Shown: positions 24,711 through 32,816, numbered from the stretch's first letter. The stretch is DNA of 54,287 nt from Rhodocyclales bacterium (GCA_026399475.1 JAPLQY010000019.1:1-54287), one strand, 5' to 3'. Numbers and translations are program-made. The notes: generated by a model not told the origin, from the letters alone.

Positions 24711-25136
24711 ATGACCACCCAGACTGAAACACCTTCCGCCTCGCCCTTCAGCGAAAACGACTTGCAGCGGCTCGTCGAATTCGCCCAGCTTGTCACCTCG
24801 GCCCAGGACGCGATGTCGGACGACATGGTCAACCGCTTGGCGTCGACCATGTCCGAAGGTATCGCATTGCTCGATCGCCTCACCCGCAATGACGGATTGA
24901 CACACCTGCTGCGGGAAATCGACCGGCCGGAGAATCAGCGCTTCATCATCTGCATGTCCAATGCCTTCACCGAGGCGAGTCGCGAACTTGCGACTGCCCC
25001 GCCCCTGGGCGGTGGTCTCGGCGGCTTGCTGAAACTGATCAGCGATCCCGGCGTCCAGGAAGGATTGCGCCTGCTCGCATTCGTCGGTTCGCGCATGAGC
25101 AGCAGCCTGCGCGAGGTGCACCGGCGCGGGCTCTAG
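24711..25136 (+). CDS. DUF1641-family protein
   Basis: 141-residue soluble protein with the DUF1641 pattern: LLDRLTRNDGLTHLLREI and then GGLGGLLKLISDPGVQEGLRLL. Genes of this family are often found beside SQR-like or formate dehydrogenase-like flavoproteins, but the molecular role is unknown. It is 12 nt after sqr and is the last gene of the island; a hairpin follows. Confidence 0.82.
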   Translation: MTTQTETPSASPFSENDLQRLVEFAQLVTSAQDAMSDDMVNRLASTMSEGIALLDRLTRNDGLTHLLREIDRPENQRFIICMSNAFTEASRELATAPPLGGGLGGLLKLISDPGVQEGLRLLAFVGSRMSSSLREVHRRGL

Positions 25137-25167
25137 TCGGCCGCGCGCGCGACTCGCGAGTGCGGGG

Positions 25168-25198
25168 TACCTGGCATCGTTGCCAGCGATGCCAGGCA
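25168..25198. terminator. Hairpin between convergent genes
   Basis: CCTGGCATCG and CGATGCCAGG are perfect 10-bp arms around a 7-nt loop, between the end of DUF1641 (+) and the end of the CDF gene (-). There is no clear T-run on either side, so termination may be weak or Rho-assisted. Confidence 0.55.
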
Positions 25199-25209
25199 CC
25201 GAAGCGCCG

Positions 25210-26145
25210 CTACTTGGGCGAGGCGTGGCTTTTGCCCACCCTGCCCGCAGGTGTGAAGTCAATCCTGCGCGGGTTTGATGGCGGCCCCAGTTCGATCTGA
25301 ATCGTCGGATGCGTGATGTGGAAGTGTTCGTGCAGCTGGTGACCGACATGCTCCAGAAATGCATCACCCGGATGTCCGGCCGGCATTACCAGGTGCGCGG
25401 TCAGCGCGATGTCGGTGGTGCTCATGGCCCAGACATGCAGATGGTGTACATCCGCCACGCCGGGCGCGGCACGCAGCAAGGCATCCACCTCGCCCAGGGC
25501 CACGCTGTCCGGCACCCCGTCAAACAACAAATGCAGCGACTGGCGGAACAGGCGCCAGGTGCCGGCGATGATCACCAGCGCGATCGCCATGCTGGTCAGC
25601 GGATCGAGCCAGGCCCATCCGGTCCACAGATAAAGCGCGCCGGAAGCCACCACGCCGAGCGAGACCAGGGCATCGGCCGCCATGTGCAGGAAGGCTCCAC
25701 GAATATTCATGTCTACTTTGCTGCCGGACATGAACATCATGGCAGTAAGCCCGTTGACCAGCACTCCGATGGCAGCGACCAGGATGATGGTGAGGCCGTC
25801 GCTTGGCGCCGGGGATTGCAGGCGATGCGCCGCTTCCCACAGCAAGGACCCCATGGCGACCAGCAGCAGCACCGCGTTGGCGAAGGCGGCGAGAATCGAA
25901 GCGCGCTGCCAGCCGTAGGTGTGGCGCTGGTCGGGCTGGCGCCCCGCCGCCATTGCTGCCACCCAGGCCAACACCAGTCCGGCCACATCCGAAAGATTGT
26001 GTCCCGCGTCCGCCAGCAGGGCCAGCGAACCGACGCGCCAGCCATAGATCGCCTCGACCACGACAAAACCGATGTTGAGTGCTATGCCGATGGCAAAGGC
26101 CCGGCTGAATGCGGCCGGGCCGTGATGGTGGGTGTGGCGGCTCAT
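25210..26145 (-). CDS. CDF-family divalent metal cation exporter
   Basis: 311 residues from ATG 26145, with a His-rich start (SRHTHHHG), six membrane helices and the metal-site motifs LADAGHNLSD (helix 2) and HMAADALVSLG (helix 5). The C-terminal cytoplasmic domain ends the protein. Family members (CzcD, ZitB) export Zn, Co, Cd or Fe using protons. Given the cobalt demand of the island, Co or Zn balance is plausible but not shown. Confidence 0.92.
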   Translation of the reverse strand: MSRHTHHHGPAAFSRAFAIGIALNIGFVVVEAIYGWRVGSLALLADAGHNLSDVAGLVLAWVAAMAAGRQPDQRHTYGWQRASILAAFANAVLLLVAMGSLLWEAAHRLQSPAPSDGLTIILVAAIGVLVNGLTAMMFMSGSKVDMNIRGAFLHMAADALVSLGVVASGALYLWTGWAWLDPLTSMAIALVIIAGTWRLFRQSLHLLFDGVPDSVALGEVDALLRAAPGVADVHHLHVWAMSTTDIALTAHLVMPAGHPGDAFLEHVGHQLHEHFHITHPTIQIELGPPSNPRRIDFTPAGRVGKSHASPK

Positions 26146-26221
26146 CGTGGCGAAGACGAAGCCGGCCAAATCCCGGCCAGACGGAGACCCGGAATTGGCC
26201 GGCTCATGCGATGGACACCGA

Positions 26222-26662
26222 TTACTTGAAGAAGCCGCGAGCCTTCATGCGGTCACAGCCGTTATTGCGTGGCGCCGGCAGGGTCACGCCCTTTTCCTTG
26301 GCGCGAGCCTCCATGGCCTTGTGCTGCTCATCCTGAACAGCCTTGCATTCATCGTAGGTCTTGGCGCCGCGCATCTTGTCGCGATGCGCCGTGCGCTCTT
26401 CCGCGCTCATCAGCGCCCAGCCGGCAGTGTTGTCTTTGTTGAAGTTGAAGCGCTTAGCCCTGGCTGCGCCCGGCCCCATACCCATACCCATGCCCGGCCC
26501 CATACCCATGCCCGGCCCCATGCCTTGGCCCGGCCCCATGCCCGATCCCGGACCCATTCCTGAACCGGGACCCATGCCCTGACCGCGGGCGGGCTGCGAA
26601 AAAGCGGGAGTTGCTATCGACACGCCCAACACGGCTAGCAGCGCAATGTGTGTAAGTCTCAT
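26222..26662 (-). CDS. Secreted Met/Gly/Pro-repeat protein, possible metal-binding
   Basis: 146 residues. A signal peptide (1 to about 22, AFSQPA) is followed by a low-complexity tract of tandem GMGPG units with about ten Met (about residues 29-63). A charged C-terminal domain has Cys at two positions (YDECK and NNGCDRMK) resembling PsiF-type small periplasmic proteins. Met-rich repeats commonly bind Cu(I) in periplasmic copper proteins. It is 76 nt upstream of the CDF exporter gene on the same strand. Confidence 0.75.
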   Translation of the reverse strand: MRLTHIALLAVLGVSIATPAFSQPARGQGMGPGSGMGPGSGMGPGQGMGPGMGMGPGMGMGMGPGAARAKRFNFNKDNTAGWALMSAEERTAHRDKMRGAKTYDECKAVQDEQHKAMEARAKEKGVTLPAPRNNGCDRMKARGFFK

Positions 26663-26779
26663 GATGATTTCCTTTCGGTTGAGTGAAGTCCCTCGATCAG
26701 TTTCTACTCGACGGTAATTTCACGATAGGCTGATTTACTGGATATTCAACGCTTCGATTGTGAGGATTTGTGACGATCC

Positions 26780-27010
26780 TCAGAACCAGCTTTCGATTTT
26801 GGTCCGCGCCGGCACTCCGCCTGCATGGACCACTTTGCCGTCGATCACCACGCCCGGCGTGCTCATCACCCCGAAGCGCATGATCTGCTGCAGGTCCTCC
26901 ACTTTTTCCAGCTGGATTTCGACACCTTTGGCCTGCGCTACCTGATCGATCAGTTGCAGCGTGTTCTTGCAGTTGGCACAGCCGGTGCCCAGTACTTTGA
27001 TGGTTTTCAC
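26780..27010 (-). CDS. Small thioredoxin-like redox-active disulfide protein
   Basis: 76 residues from GTG 27010. The KVLGTGCANCKNT start carries a CxxC pair; a cis-Pro-like STPGVVIDG motif completes the thioredoxin-type fold. This is the 'redox-active disulfide protein 2' family often placed next to DUF318 permeases. It lies 7 nt after the permease gene and probably assists it or reduces a bound metalloid. A 7-bp inverted repeat overlaps its stop (26761-26782). Confidence 0.88.
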   Translation of the reverse strand: MKTIKVLGTGCANCKNTLQLIDQVAQAKGVEIQLEKVEDLQQIMRFGVMSTPGVVIDGKVVHAGGVPARTKIESWF

Positions 27011-27017
27011 GGCGACC

Positions 27018-28067
27018 TCACAAAACGAGATTGAAGACATAACCGACAAGCAGAATGCCGAGCGCGACGACGCCGGCGAAGGTGGCGATCAGCGGGACCT
27101 TGAGCACCTTGCGCAGGATCACCATCTCCGGTAGCGACAGGGCAATCACGCTCATCATGAAGGCGAGCACCGTGCCCAGCGCCGCGCCCTTGCCGATCAG
27201 CGCCTCGACGATGGGGATGATGCCGGCGGCGTTGCTGTACATCGGCACGCCGATCAGCACGGCGGCGGGCACCGACCACCAGGGCGCGTCCCTGCCCATG
27301 ATCGAGGCCATGAAATCCTGCGGCACGTAACCGTGGATGGCAGCGCCGATGGCGATGCCGGCCAGCACCCAGGGCCAGACCTTGCCGACGATTTCCTTCA
27401 CATGGGCGACGCCGGCGTCGATACGCTCGGCCCAGACCGGGGTGGCGGATTCGTAGGCAGCGGATTGGGTGGCCTGCATTTCGCGGACCCAGTCTTCGAG
27501 ATATTTTTCCATGCCCAGTCGGCCGATGACCAGGCCGGCGACGATGGCGACCGCGAGTCCGAGCCCGAGGTAGAGCGCGGCGACCTTCCAGCCGAAAAGC
27601 CCGAACAGCAGGGCCAGCGCGATTTCATTCACCATCGGCGCCGAGATCAGGAAGGAGAAGGTGACGCCGAGCGGCACGCCGGCCGAGAGGAAGCCGATGA
27701 ACAGCGGCACCGCCGAGCAGGAGCAGAAGGGAGTGACGATGCCGAGGCTGGCCGCCATGACGTTGCCGAGACCCAGGCGCCGCCCGGAGAGCAGCGCGCG
27801 AGTGCGTTCCGGGGCGACGAAGGTATGCACCACGCCCATCAGGAAGACGATGCCGGTGAGCAGCAGCAAAACCTTGGGCGTGTCGTAGAAGAAGAAGTGG
27901 ATCGCCTCTCCCAGGTGTGTCGCGCGGGTGAGGCCGAGCACCGCAATCACAGCATCGGCGAGAGGAATCAGGCTGCCGTAAGCGGCGACCCAGGCGCCGA
28001 AGCCCAAGGCCAGCCAACCCCAGGGCGGGCGACGCAAGCCGCGGCCGGTATCAGTCAGTGCATTCAT
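27018..28067 (-). CDS. DUF318 (ArsP/YraQ-type) permease
   Basis: 349-residue inner-membrane protein with about eight helices in two repeats and the family motif TPFCSCSAVPLF (around residue 112), where the Cys pair may bind metalloid or metal. ArsP relatives export organoarsenicals. The set arsR-permease-thioredoxin is a recurring unit in metal(loid) resistance. Substrate here is not known. Confidence 0.88.
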   Translation of the reverse strand: MNALTDTGRGLRRPPWGWLALGFGAWVAAYGSLIPLADAVIAVLGLTRATHLGEAIHFFFYDTPKVLLLLTGIVFLMGVVHTFVAPERTRALLSGRRLGLGNVMAASLGIVTPFCSCSAVPLFIGFLSAGVPLGVTFSFLISAPMVNEIALALLFGLFGWKVAALYLGLGLAVAIVAGLVIGRLGMEKYLEDWVREMQATQSAAYESATPVWAERIDAGVAHVKEIVGKVWPWVLAGIAIGAAIHGYVPQDFMASIMGRDAPWWSVPAAVLIGVPMYSNAAGIIPIVEALIGKGAALGTVLAFMMSVIALSLPEMVILRKVLKVPLIATFAGVVALGILLVGYVFNLVL

Positions 28068-28086
28068 GATGACATCCTCCGCGACA

Positions 28087-28425
28087 TTACGCCGCCCAAC
28101 GCTCCGGACGGCCAGTCATGGCTTTGAGGCGCTTCAGGTCGCCCTTGAATTCAGGTGTGGCACCCTCGGGCAGGGTCGCCAGCAAAGTCGCGGCCCACGC
28201 CGGCAATGACGGTTCCAGCCGGTAGAACATCCAGGTGCCTTCGCGGCGCGCAAGCACCACGCCGGCATCCTTGAGCACGCCGAGATGGCGCGAGACCTTG
28301 GGCTGGATGTCGTCCAGGGCGGCGGTGAGTTCGCAGACGCAGAGTTCGCCCTGCTTCACCAGCAGGGCGAGGATGCGACGGCGGGTGGCGTCGGCCACCG
28401 CGTCGAACATGAGTTGGGTATCCAT
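28087..28425 (-). CDS. ArsR/SmtB-family metalloregulator
   Basis: 112 residues from ATG 28425. The recognition helix region contains the metalloid-binding CVC pair in GELCVCELTAAL (about residue 28-30), unlike the other ArsR in this window, which has its cysteines at the C terminus. It precedes the permease gene by 19 nt and should repress the unit through the operator upstream. Confidence 0.9.
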   Translation of the reverse strand: MDTQLMFDAVADATRRRILALLVKQGELCVCELTAALDDIQPKVSRHLGVLKDAGVVLARREGTWMFYRLEPSLPAWAATLLATLPEGATPEFKGDLKRLKAMTGRPERWAA

Positions 28426-28432
28426 GCGCACA

Positions 28433-28452
28433 ATATACGCTACGGCATATAT
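28433..28452. promoter_or_regulatory. Probable ArsR/SmtB operator
   Basis: ATATACGC-TACG-GCATATAT is an imperfect inverted repeat (7 of 8 arm positions symmetric) 7 bp upstream of the regulator start codon. AT-rich repeats of this length and place are typical of ArsR/SmtB operators. Confidence 0.6.
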
Positions 28453-28501
28453 ATGCGTCAAGGAATGTTTATCGCTCCGGCGGTGCGCCCGGCGTGGCGT
28501 A

Positions 28502-28945
28502 TCAGGCGCCGAGTATTGCTATTGCGACGGTAACGAAGCCCAGCACCAGGTTCACCAGCACCAGCTTGCGAATCGTGTTCATCGCCGCACCGGCCCGGGG
28601 CCAGTCCTGGGCAGCCACCGCAGCGACCATGGGGCGGTGAAAGCGGAAAACAATCAGGCCGAGGATCACGGTCATCGCCGTCGCGATGCCGACCATCGCG
28701 TGCCAGTTCCAGGGAATCGGGGCGCCGACCCGGGCGAAGCGGACCAGGCCGCTGCCCCACAGCAGCAGCAGCGCCCAGCCGACGACGGCAAAGAAGCGCC
28801 CGAGGATCGCGGCCAGCAGAGGCAGGCGCTGCGGCGGCTGCAACTGCGCGGCGGCGACGGGTCGCAGGCAGACATGGGCGAAGAACATGCCGCCGATCCA
28901 GACAATCACGGCCAATAGATGGATCAGAACAAGAAAGCGGTTCAA
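28502..28945 (-). CDS. CopD-like membrane protein
   Basis: 147 residues from TTG 28945 (GGAG 8 nt upstream). Four hydrophobic helices; IHLLAVIVWIGGMFFAHV is the conserved first helix of CopD/YcnJ-like proteins with His and Trp. It has only one half of the length of full CopD, as in the short family of b-type or copper-related proteins. No ATG start is available in frame near this site. Function probably copper or heme related; uncertain. Confidence 0.75.
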   Translation of the reverse strand: MNRFLVLIHLLAVIVWIGGMFFAHVCLRPVAAAQLQPPQRLPLLAAILGRFFAVVGWALLLLWGSGLVRFARVGAPIPWNWHAMVGIATAMTVILGLIVFRFHRPMVAAVAAQDWPRAGAAMNTIRKLVLVNLVLGFVTVAIAILGA

Positions 28946-29088
28946 GGGCGGGACTCCGGTGACTGATGAGGGATTGCGAGTTCGGTTACGGAACGCCGTG
29001 AACGGACACCGGCGCAGGAACAGTAATCGCTGTCGATTATAGGGGCGGCGCAACAGCGCTCGACTTGTTGCCGCTCAGGCTTTGAAAT

Positions 29089-29114
29089 GGTGCATGCCAT
29101 GCCGCCGATGCACC
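29089..29114. promoter_or_regulatory. Inverted repeat with NtrC-like half-sites upstream of cynA
   Basis: GGTGCAT (29089-29095) and ATGCACC (29108-29114) are perfect complements with a 12-bp spacer, 54 bp upstream of the sigma-54 promoter. The half-sites resemble NtrC elements (TGCACC and GGTGCA) but are in the opposite order and spacing, so NtrC binding is only a possibility. Confidence 0.35.
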
Positions 29115-29167
29115 GCTTGGATGCGCGCCGCACGTTCCGGGACCGAATTCCCCTTTAAATATAAGGA

Positions 29168-29183
29168 TGGCACGGTTGATGCA
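29168..29183 (+). promoter_or_regulatory. Sigma-54 promoter of cynABDS
   Basis: TGGCACGGTTGATGCA matches the -24/-12 consensus TGGCACGrnnnTTGCw at all but one defined position (A for T at position 12), with GG and GC exactly 10 nt apart. It points at cynA, whose start codon is 36 nt further on. This implies activation by an NtrC-type protein, as expected for use of cyanate as nitrogen source. Confidence 0.78.
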
Positions 29184-29219
29184 ACGCAACAGACAAATCC
29201 CTTTCTCAAGGAGTCCATG

Positions 29220-30566
29220 ATGTCACTGCACAATCCCTTCGATCCCGATGTTGCCCTCCATTCCGGCTGCAGTTGCGGGCAGCACGACAGCCAGACCGAA
29301 CATGAACTGGCCGAGACCGAAGCGCTGAACCGCCGCGTGATCGAAACCACGGTGATGCGTGCCTTGTTCCCCAAGGACGCGGAGCGCCGCAAGTTCCTGT
29401 CGACGGTCGGTGCCTCGACGGCGTGGGCGGCGATTTCATCGCTGATACCCTTCGGCGCGCTGGAAGCCATGGCGCAGGAGAAAGGCTCGATTGAAAAGAA
29501 GGACCTCAAGCTCGGCTTCATCCCGATCACCTGCGCGAGCCCCCTGATCATGGCCGACCCGCTGGGCTTCTACAAGAAGGAAGGCCTCAACGTCAGCATG
29601 ATGAAGACGGCCGGCTGGGCGCTGATCCGCGACAAGGTGCTGAACAAGGAATACGACGCCAGCCACATGCTGGCACCGATGCCGATCGCGATCTCCATGG
29701 GCGTCGGTTCGAACGCGTCGCCGACCAGCGTGATGACCATCCAGAACATCAACGGCCAGGCCATCGTGATGGCGACCAAACACAAGACCAATCGCGACCC
29801 GAAGAACTGGAAGGGATTCAAGTTCGCGATCCCGTTCGAATTCTCGATGCACAACTACCTGTTGCGCTACTACCTGGCCGAGCACGGGATCAATCCGGAC
29901 ACCGACATCCAGCTGCGCGTGGTGCCGCCGCCCGAAATGGTGGCCAACCTGCGTGCCGGCAACATCGACGGCTTCCTCGGCCCCGATCCCGTCAACCAGC
30001 GCGCCGTGTTCGACGAAGTGGGCTTCATCCACATCCTGTCGCGCGAAATCTGGGACGGCCATCCCTGCTGCTCCTTCGCCATACCGACAGAGTTCATCAA
30101 GCAGAACCCGAACACCTTCGCCGCGCTCTATCGCGCGATCCTGAAGTCGGCCGCGATGGCCCGCGACCCGAAGAGCCGCCCGATCATGGCCGAAGTGTTG
30201 TCGCCGGCCAACTACCTGAACCAGCCCAAGGCGGTGCTCGAGCAGGTGCTCACCGGCAAGTTCGCCGATGGCCTGGGCAACGTGCGCAACGTACCCGAGC
30301 GCGTCGACTACGACCCCTTCCCGTGGTACTCGATGGCCTACTGGATCCTGACGCAGATGAAGCGCTGGGGCTACGTCAAGGGCGACATCCGCTACAAGGA
30401 CATCGCCGAGAAGGTGTACCTGCTGACCGACGCCAAAAAGTACATGGTCGAAGTCGGCATGACACCACCCAAGGAGACCATGAAGAAGTTCAAGGTCATG
30501 GGCAAGGAGTTCGACCCCCTGAAGGCCGACGCCTACGTCGACAGCTTCGCGATCAGGAAGACTTGA
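29220..30566 (+). CDS. cynA: CmpA/NrtA-type periplasmic binding protein, likely cyanate (CynA)
   Basis: 448 residues from ATG 29220 (AAGGAG 6 nt upstream; ATG 29217 is an alternative). The leader contains CSCGQH near residues 17-22, then a Tat motif ERRKFL with Arg56-Arg57 and a cleavage region near residue 85. The mature domain starts DLKLGFIPITCASPLIMADPLGFY, typical of NrtA/CmpA/CynA. WDGHPCCSF is shared with the scn-linked binding protein. The gene order binding protein-permease-ATPase-cyanase is that of the cyanobacterial cynABDS operon, so cyanate is favoured over nitrate. Confidence 0.85.
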   Translation: MSLHNPFDPDVALHSGCSCGQHDSQTEHELAETEALNRRVIETTVMRALFPKDAERRKFLSTVGASTAWAAISSLIPFGALEAMAQEKGSIEKKDLKLGFIPITCASPLIMADPLGFYKKEGLNVSMMKTAGWALIRDKVLNKEYDASHMLAPMPIAISMGVGSNASPTSVMTIQNINGQAIVMATKHKTNRDPKNWKGFKFAIPFEFSMHNYLLRYYLAEHGINPDTDIQLRVVPPPEMVANLRAGNIDGFLGPDPVNQRAVFDEVGFIHILSREIWDGHPCCSFAIPTEFIKQNPNTFAALYRAILKSAAMARDPKSRPIMAEVLSPANYLNQPKAVLEQVLTGKFADGLGNVRNVPERVDYDPFPWYSMAYWILTQMKRWGYVKGDIRYKDIAEKVYLLTDAKKYMVEVGMTPPKETMKKFKVMGKEFDPLKADAYVDSFAIRKT

Positions 30567-30576
30567 GGAACAGACC

Positions 30577-31419
30577 ATGCCATCCAAGCTGACCCTCAAG
30601 GCGGCGCTGATCTCGATACTGATCTTCGCGGTTTTCATCGGTGCCTGGCACCTCGCCACGCAACCGAAGGAATCGACCGCCCTGGCCGGTGCCGATGCTG
30701 AATATGCGGCAATGATGGGCAAGGGTGCCGAGAAGGCGGGTGGCTTTCCGCCGCCCGTCGCGGTCGGCCGCGCCTTTGTCGAATACCTGTCGGACCCGTT
30801 CTACGACAAGGGCCCGAACGACAAGGGCATCGGCATCCAGATGGCGCACTCGCTGGCCCGTGTCGCCCTCGGCTTCCTGCTGGCGGTACTGGTTGCATTG
30901 CCGGTTGGCTTTGCGATCGGCATGTCGCCGCTGCTGTTCAAGGCTTTCGACCCCTTCATCCAGGTGCTGAAGCCGATCTCGCCGCTGGCGTGGATGCCGC
31001 TGGCGCTCTACAGCCTGAAGGACTCGTCGGCGTCGGGCATCTTCGTCATCTTCATCTGTTCGATCTGGCCGATGCTGATCAACACCGCCTTCGGTGTCGC
31101 CACGGTGCGTCGCGACTGGATCAACGTCGCCCGCACGCTGGAAGTCAATCCGCTGCGCAAGGCCTTCCTCGTGATCCTGCCCGCCGCGGCACCGACCATC
31201 CTCACCGGCATGCGCATCTCGATGGGCATCGCCTGGCTGGTGATCGTCGCCGCGGAAATGCTGGTGGGCGGCACGGGCATCGGCTACTTCGTCTGGAACG
31301 AATGGAACAACCTGGCCCTGCCCAACGTGATCTTCGCCGTGGTGATGATCGGCATCGTCGGCATGGCGCTGGACCTGTTCTTCGGCTGGCTGCAGAAGCT
31401 GGTCACCTACAGAGAGTAA
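30577..31419 (+). CDS. cynB: Cyanate ABC importer permease (CynB/NrtB type)
   Basis: 280-residue inner-membrane protein. An N-terminal helix (about 9-26), a periplasmic stretch of about 60 residues and five further helices; the coupling region is DWINVARTLEVNPLRKAFLVILP. Typical of NrtB/CynB. 10 nt after cynA and 12 nt before cynD. Only one permease gene here, in contrast to the scn-linked importer. Confidence 0.87.
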   Translation: MPSKLTLKAALISILIFAVFIGAWHLATQPKESTALAGADAEYAAMMGKGAEKAGGFPPPVAVGRAFVEYLSDPFYDKGPNDKGIGIQMAHSLARVALGFLLAVLVALPVGFAIGMSPLLFKAFDPFIQVLKPISPLAWMPLALYSLKDSSASGIFVIFICSIWPMLINTAFGVATVRRDWINVARTLEVNPLRKAFLVILPAAAPTILTGMRISMGIAWLVIVAAEMLVGGTGIGYFVWNEWNNLALPNVIFAVVMIGIVGMALDLFFGWLQKLVTYRE

Positions 31420-31431
31420 CGGGAACCCATC

Positions 31432-32361
31432 ATGAGCACTCATTTTCTGACTGTCGAAAACCTCAAGAGGGTTTTTCCGCCGACCAACGGCGTGGTCAAC
31501 CAGCCGGTGTTCGACGACATCAACTTCCACATCGACAAGGGCGAATTCGTCTGCATTCTCGGCCATTCCGGCTGCGGCAAGACGACCATCCTCAACGTGC
31601 TGGCCGGTCTCGACGAAGCCTCCGCGGGGGAAGCCTTCATGGACGGCCGCGAGGTCCGCGGACCCAGCCTCGACCGCGGCGTGGTGTTCCAGAGCCACGC
31701 GCTGATGCCCTGGATGAGCGTGCTGGGCAATGTTGCTTTTGCGGTCAAGTCGAAGTGGCCAGACTGGAGCAAGGAAAAAGTCGCCGAGCATTGCACCCAG
31801 TACCTCGAAATGGTCGGCCTCGGCCACGCCATCCACAAGAAGCCGGCGGAACTCTCGGGCGGCATGAAGCAGCGCGTGGGCATCGCCCGTGCTTTTGCGA
31901 TCCAGCCCAAGATGCTGCTGCTCGACGAACCCTTCGGCGCGCTCGACGCACTGACGCGGGGCACCATTCAGGACGAGTTGCTGAAAATCGTGCAGGCCAC
32001 GCACCAGACCGTGTTCATGATCACGCATGACGTGGACGAAGCCGTCCTGCTGGCCGACAAGATCATGCTGATGAGCAATGGCCCGCACGCCAAGATCGCC
32101 GAGATCGTCGAGATCACCATGCCGCGCAGCCGCACCCGCACCATGATCCACCATGATCCGCAGTACTACCGCATCCGCAATCACCTGGTCGATTTCCTGG
32201 TCAATCGCTCGAAGACCTACGCCGGCGCGGAGGCCGAGATGTTCCACGACGCGAAGAATCCGCCGGTGGTCCGCCCCGGCCTCGAAGGCGAACTCGCCGA
32301 AGTGCTGGCCATGCCAACAGGAAAGCCTGCCACCGAACTGAAACAAGCCATCAATCATTGA
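31432..32361 (+). CDS. cynD: Cyanate ABC importer ATPase (CynD/NrtD type)
   Basis: 309 residues with Walker A GHSGCGKTT (about 44-52), signature LSGGMKQR, Walker B MLLLDEPFGALD and ITHDVDEA. The C-terminal extension of about 60 residues carries an HHDP motif and is typical of the NrtD/CynD group. Energises import through CynB. The cyanase gene begins 11 nt downstream. Confidence 0.9.
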   Translation: MSTHFLTVENLKRVFPPTNGVVNQPVFDDINFHIDKGEFVCILGHSGCGKTTILNVLAGLDEASAGEAFMDGREVRGPSLDRGVVFQSHALMPWMSVLGNVAFAVKSKWPDWSKEKVAEHCTQYLEMVGLGHAIHKKPAELSGGMKQRVGIARAFAIQPKMLLLDEPFGALDALTRGTIQDELLKIVQATHQTVFMITHDVDEAVLLADKIMLMSNGPHAKIAEIVEITMPRSRTRTMIHHDPQYYRIRNHLVDFLVNRSKTYAGAEAEMFHDAKNPPVVRPGLEGELAEVLAMPTGKPATELKQAINH

Positions 32362-32372
32362 AAGGAAGAAAT

Positions 32373-32816
32373 ATGAATCGCAATGACGTCACCGAACTGA
32401 TCATCGGCGCCAAGATCAAGAAGGGCCTGAAGTGGGAAGACGTGGCCAGGAAGGTCGGCATGTCCAAGGAATGGGTCACCGCCGGTTGTCTGGGCCAGAT
32501 GACCTTCGACAAGAAGCAGGCGGCTACGCTGGGCAAAATTTTCGGCCTGCCGCCGGATGCCGTGGCGCTGCTGCAAGTGGTGCCCTACAAGGGTTCACTT
32601 CCCACCTCGGTGCCGACCGACCCGTTGATCTACCGCTTCTACGAGCTGATCAGCGTCTACGGCACCACCTTCAAGGAACTGATCCACGAGGAATTCGGCG
32701 ACGGCATCATGTCGGCGATCGACTTCAAGATGGACATGAAGCGCGAACCGAATCCTGCCGGCGATCGCGTGAACATCACCATGTCGGGCAAGTTCCTGCC
32801 CTACAAGTCCTACTGA
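32373..32816 (+). CDS. cynS: Cyanase (cyanate hydratase), copy 2
   Basis: 147 residues with catalytic Arg88, Glu91 and Ser114. It shares the C-terminal catalytic block (YELISVYGTTFKELIHEEFGDG region) with copy 1 at 12554 but differs through most of the N-terminal domain, so this is an old paralogue rather than a recent duplicate. Fourth gene of the sigma-54-preceded cynABDS unit, so its likely role is nitrogen supply from imported cyanate. Confidence 0.96.
   Translation: MNRNDVTELIIGAKIKKGLKWEDVARKVGMSKEWVTAGCLGQMTFDKKQAATLGKIFGLPPDAVALLQVVPYKGSLPTSVPTDPLIYRFYELISVYGTTFKELIHEEFGDGIMSAIDFKMDMKREPNPAGDRVNITMSGKFLPYKSY

Noticed and set aside
29217..30566. cynABD as a nitrate importer (nrtABD)
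   Set aside because: Possible by family, but the fourth gene is cyanase and no assimilatory nitrate reductase is present; kept as cyn with moderate confidence.
30553..32358. 601-codon minus-strand ORF opposite cynB and cynD
   Set aside because: Product is His/Asp/Arg-rich without domains, a usual effect of high GC codon bias on the opposite strand.
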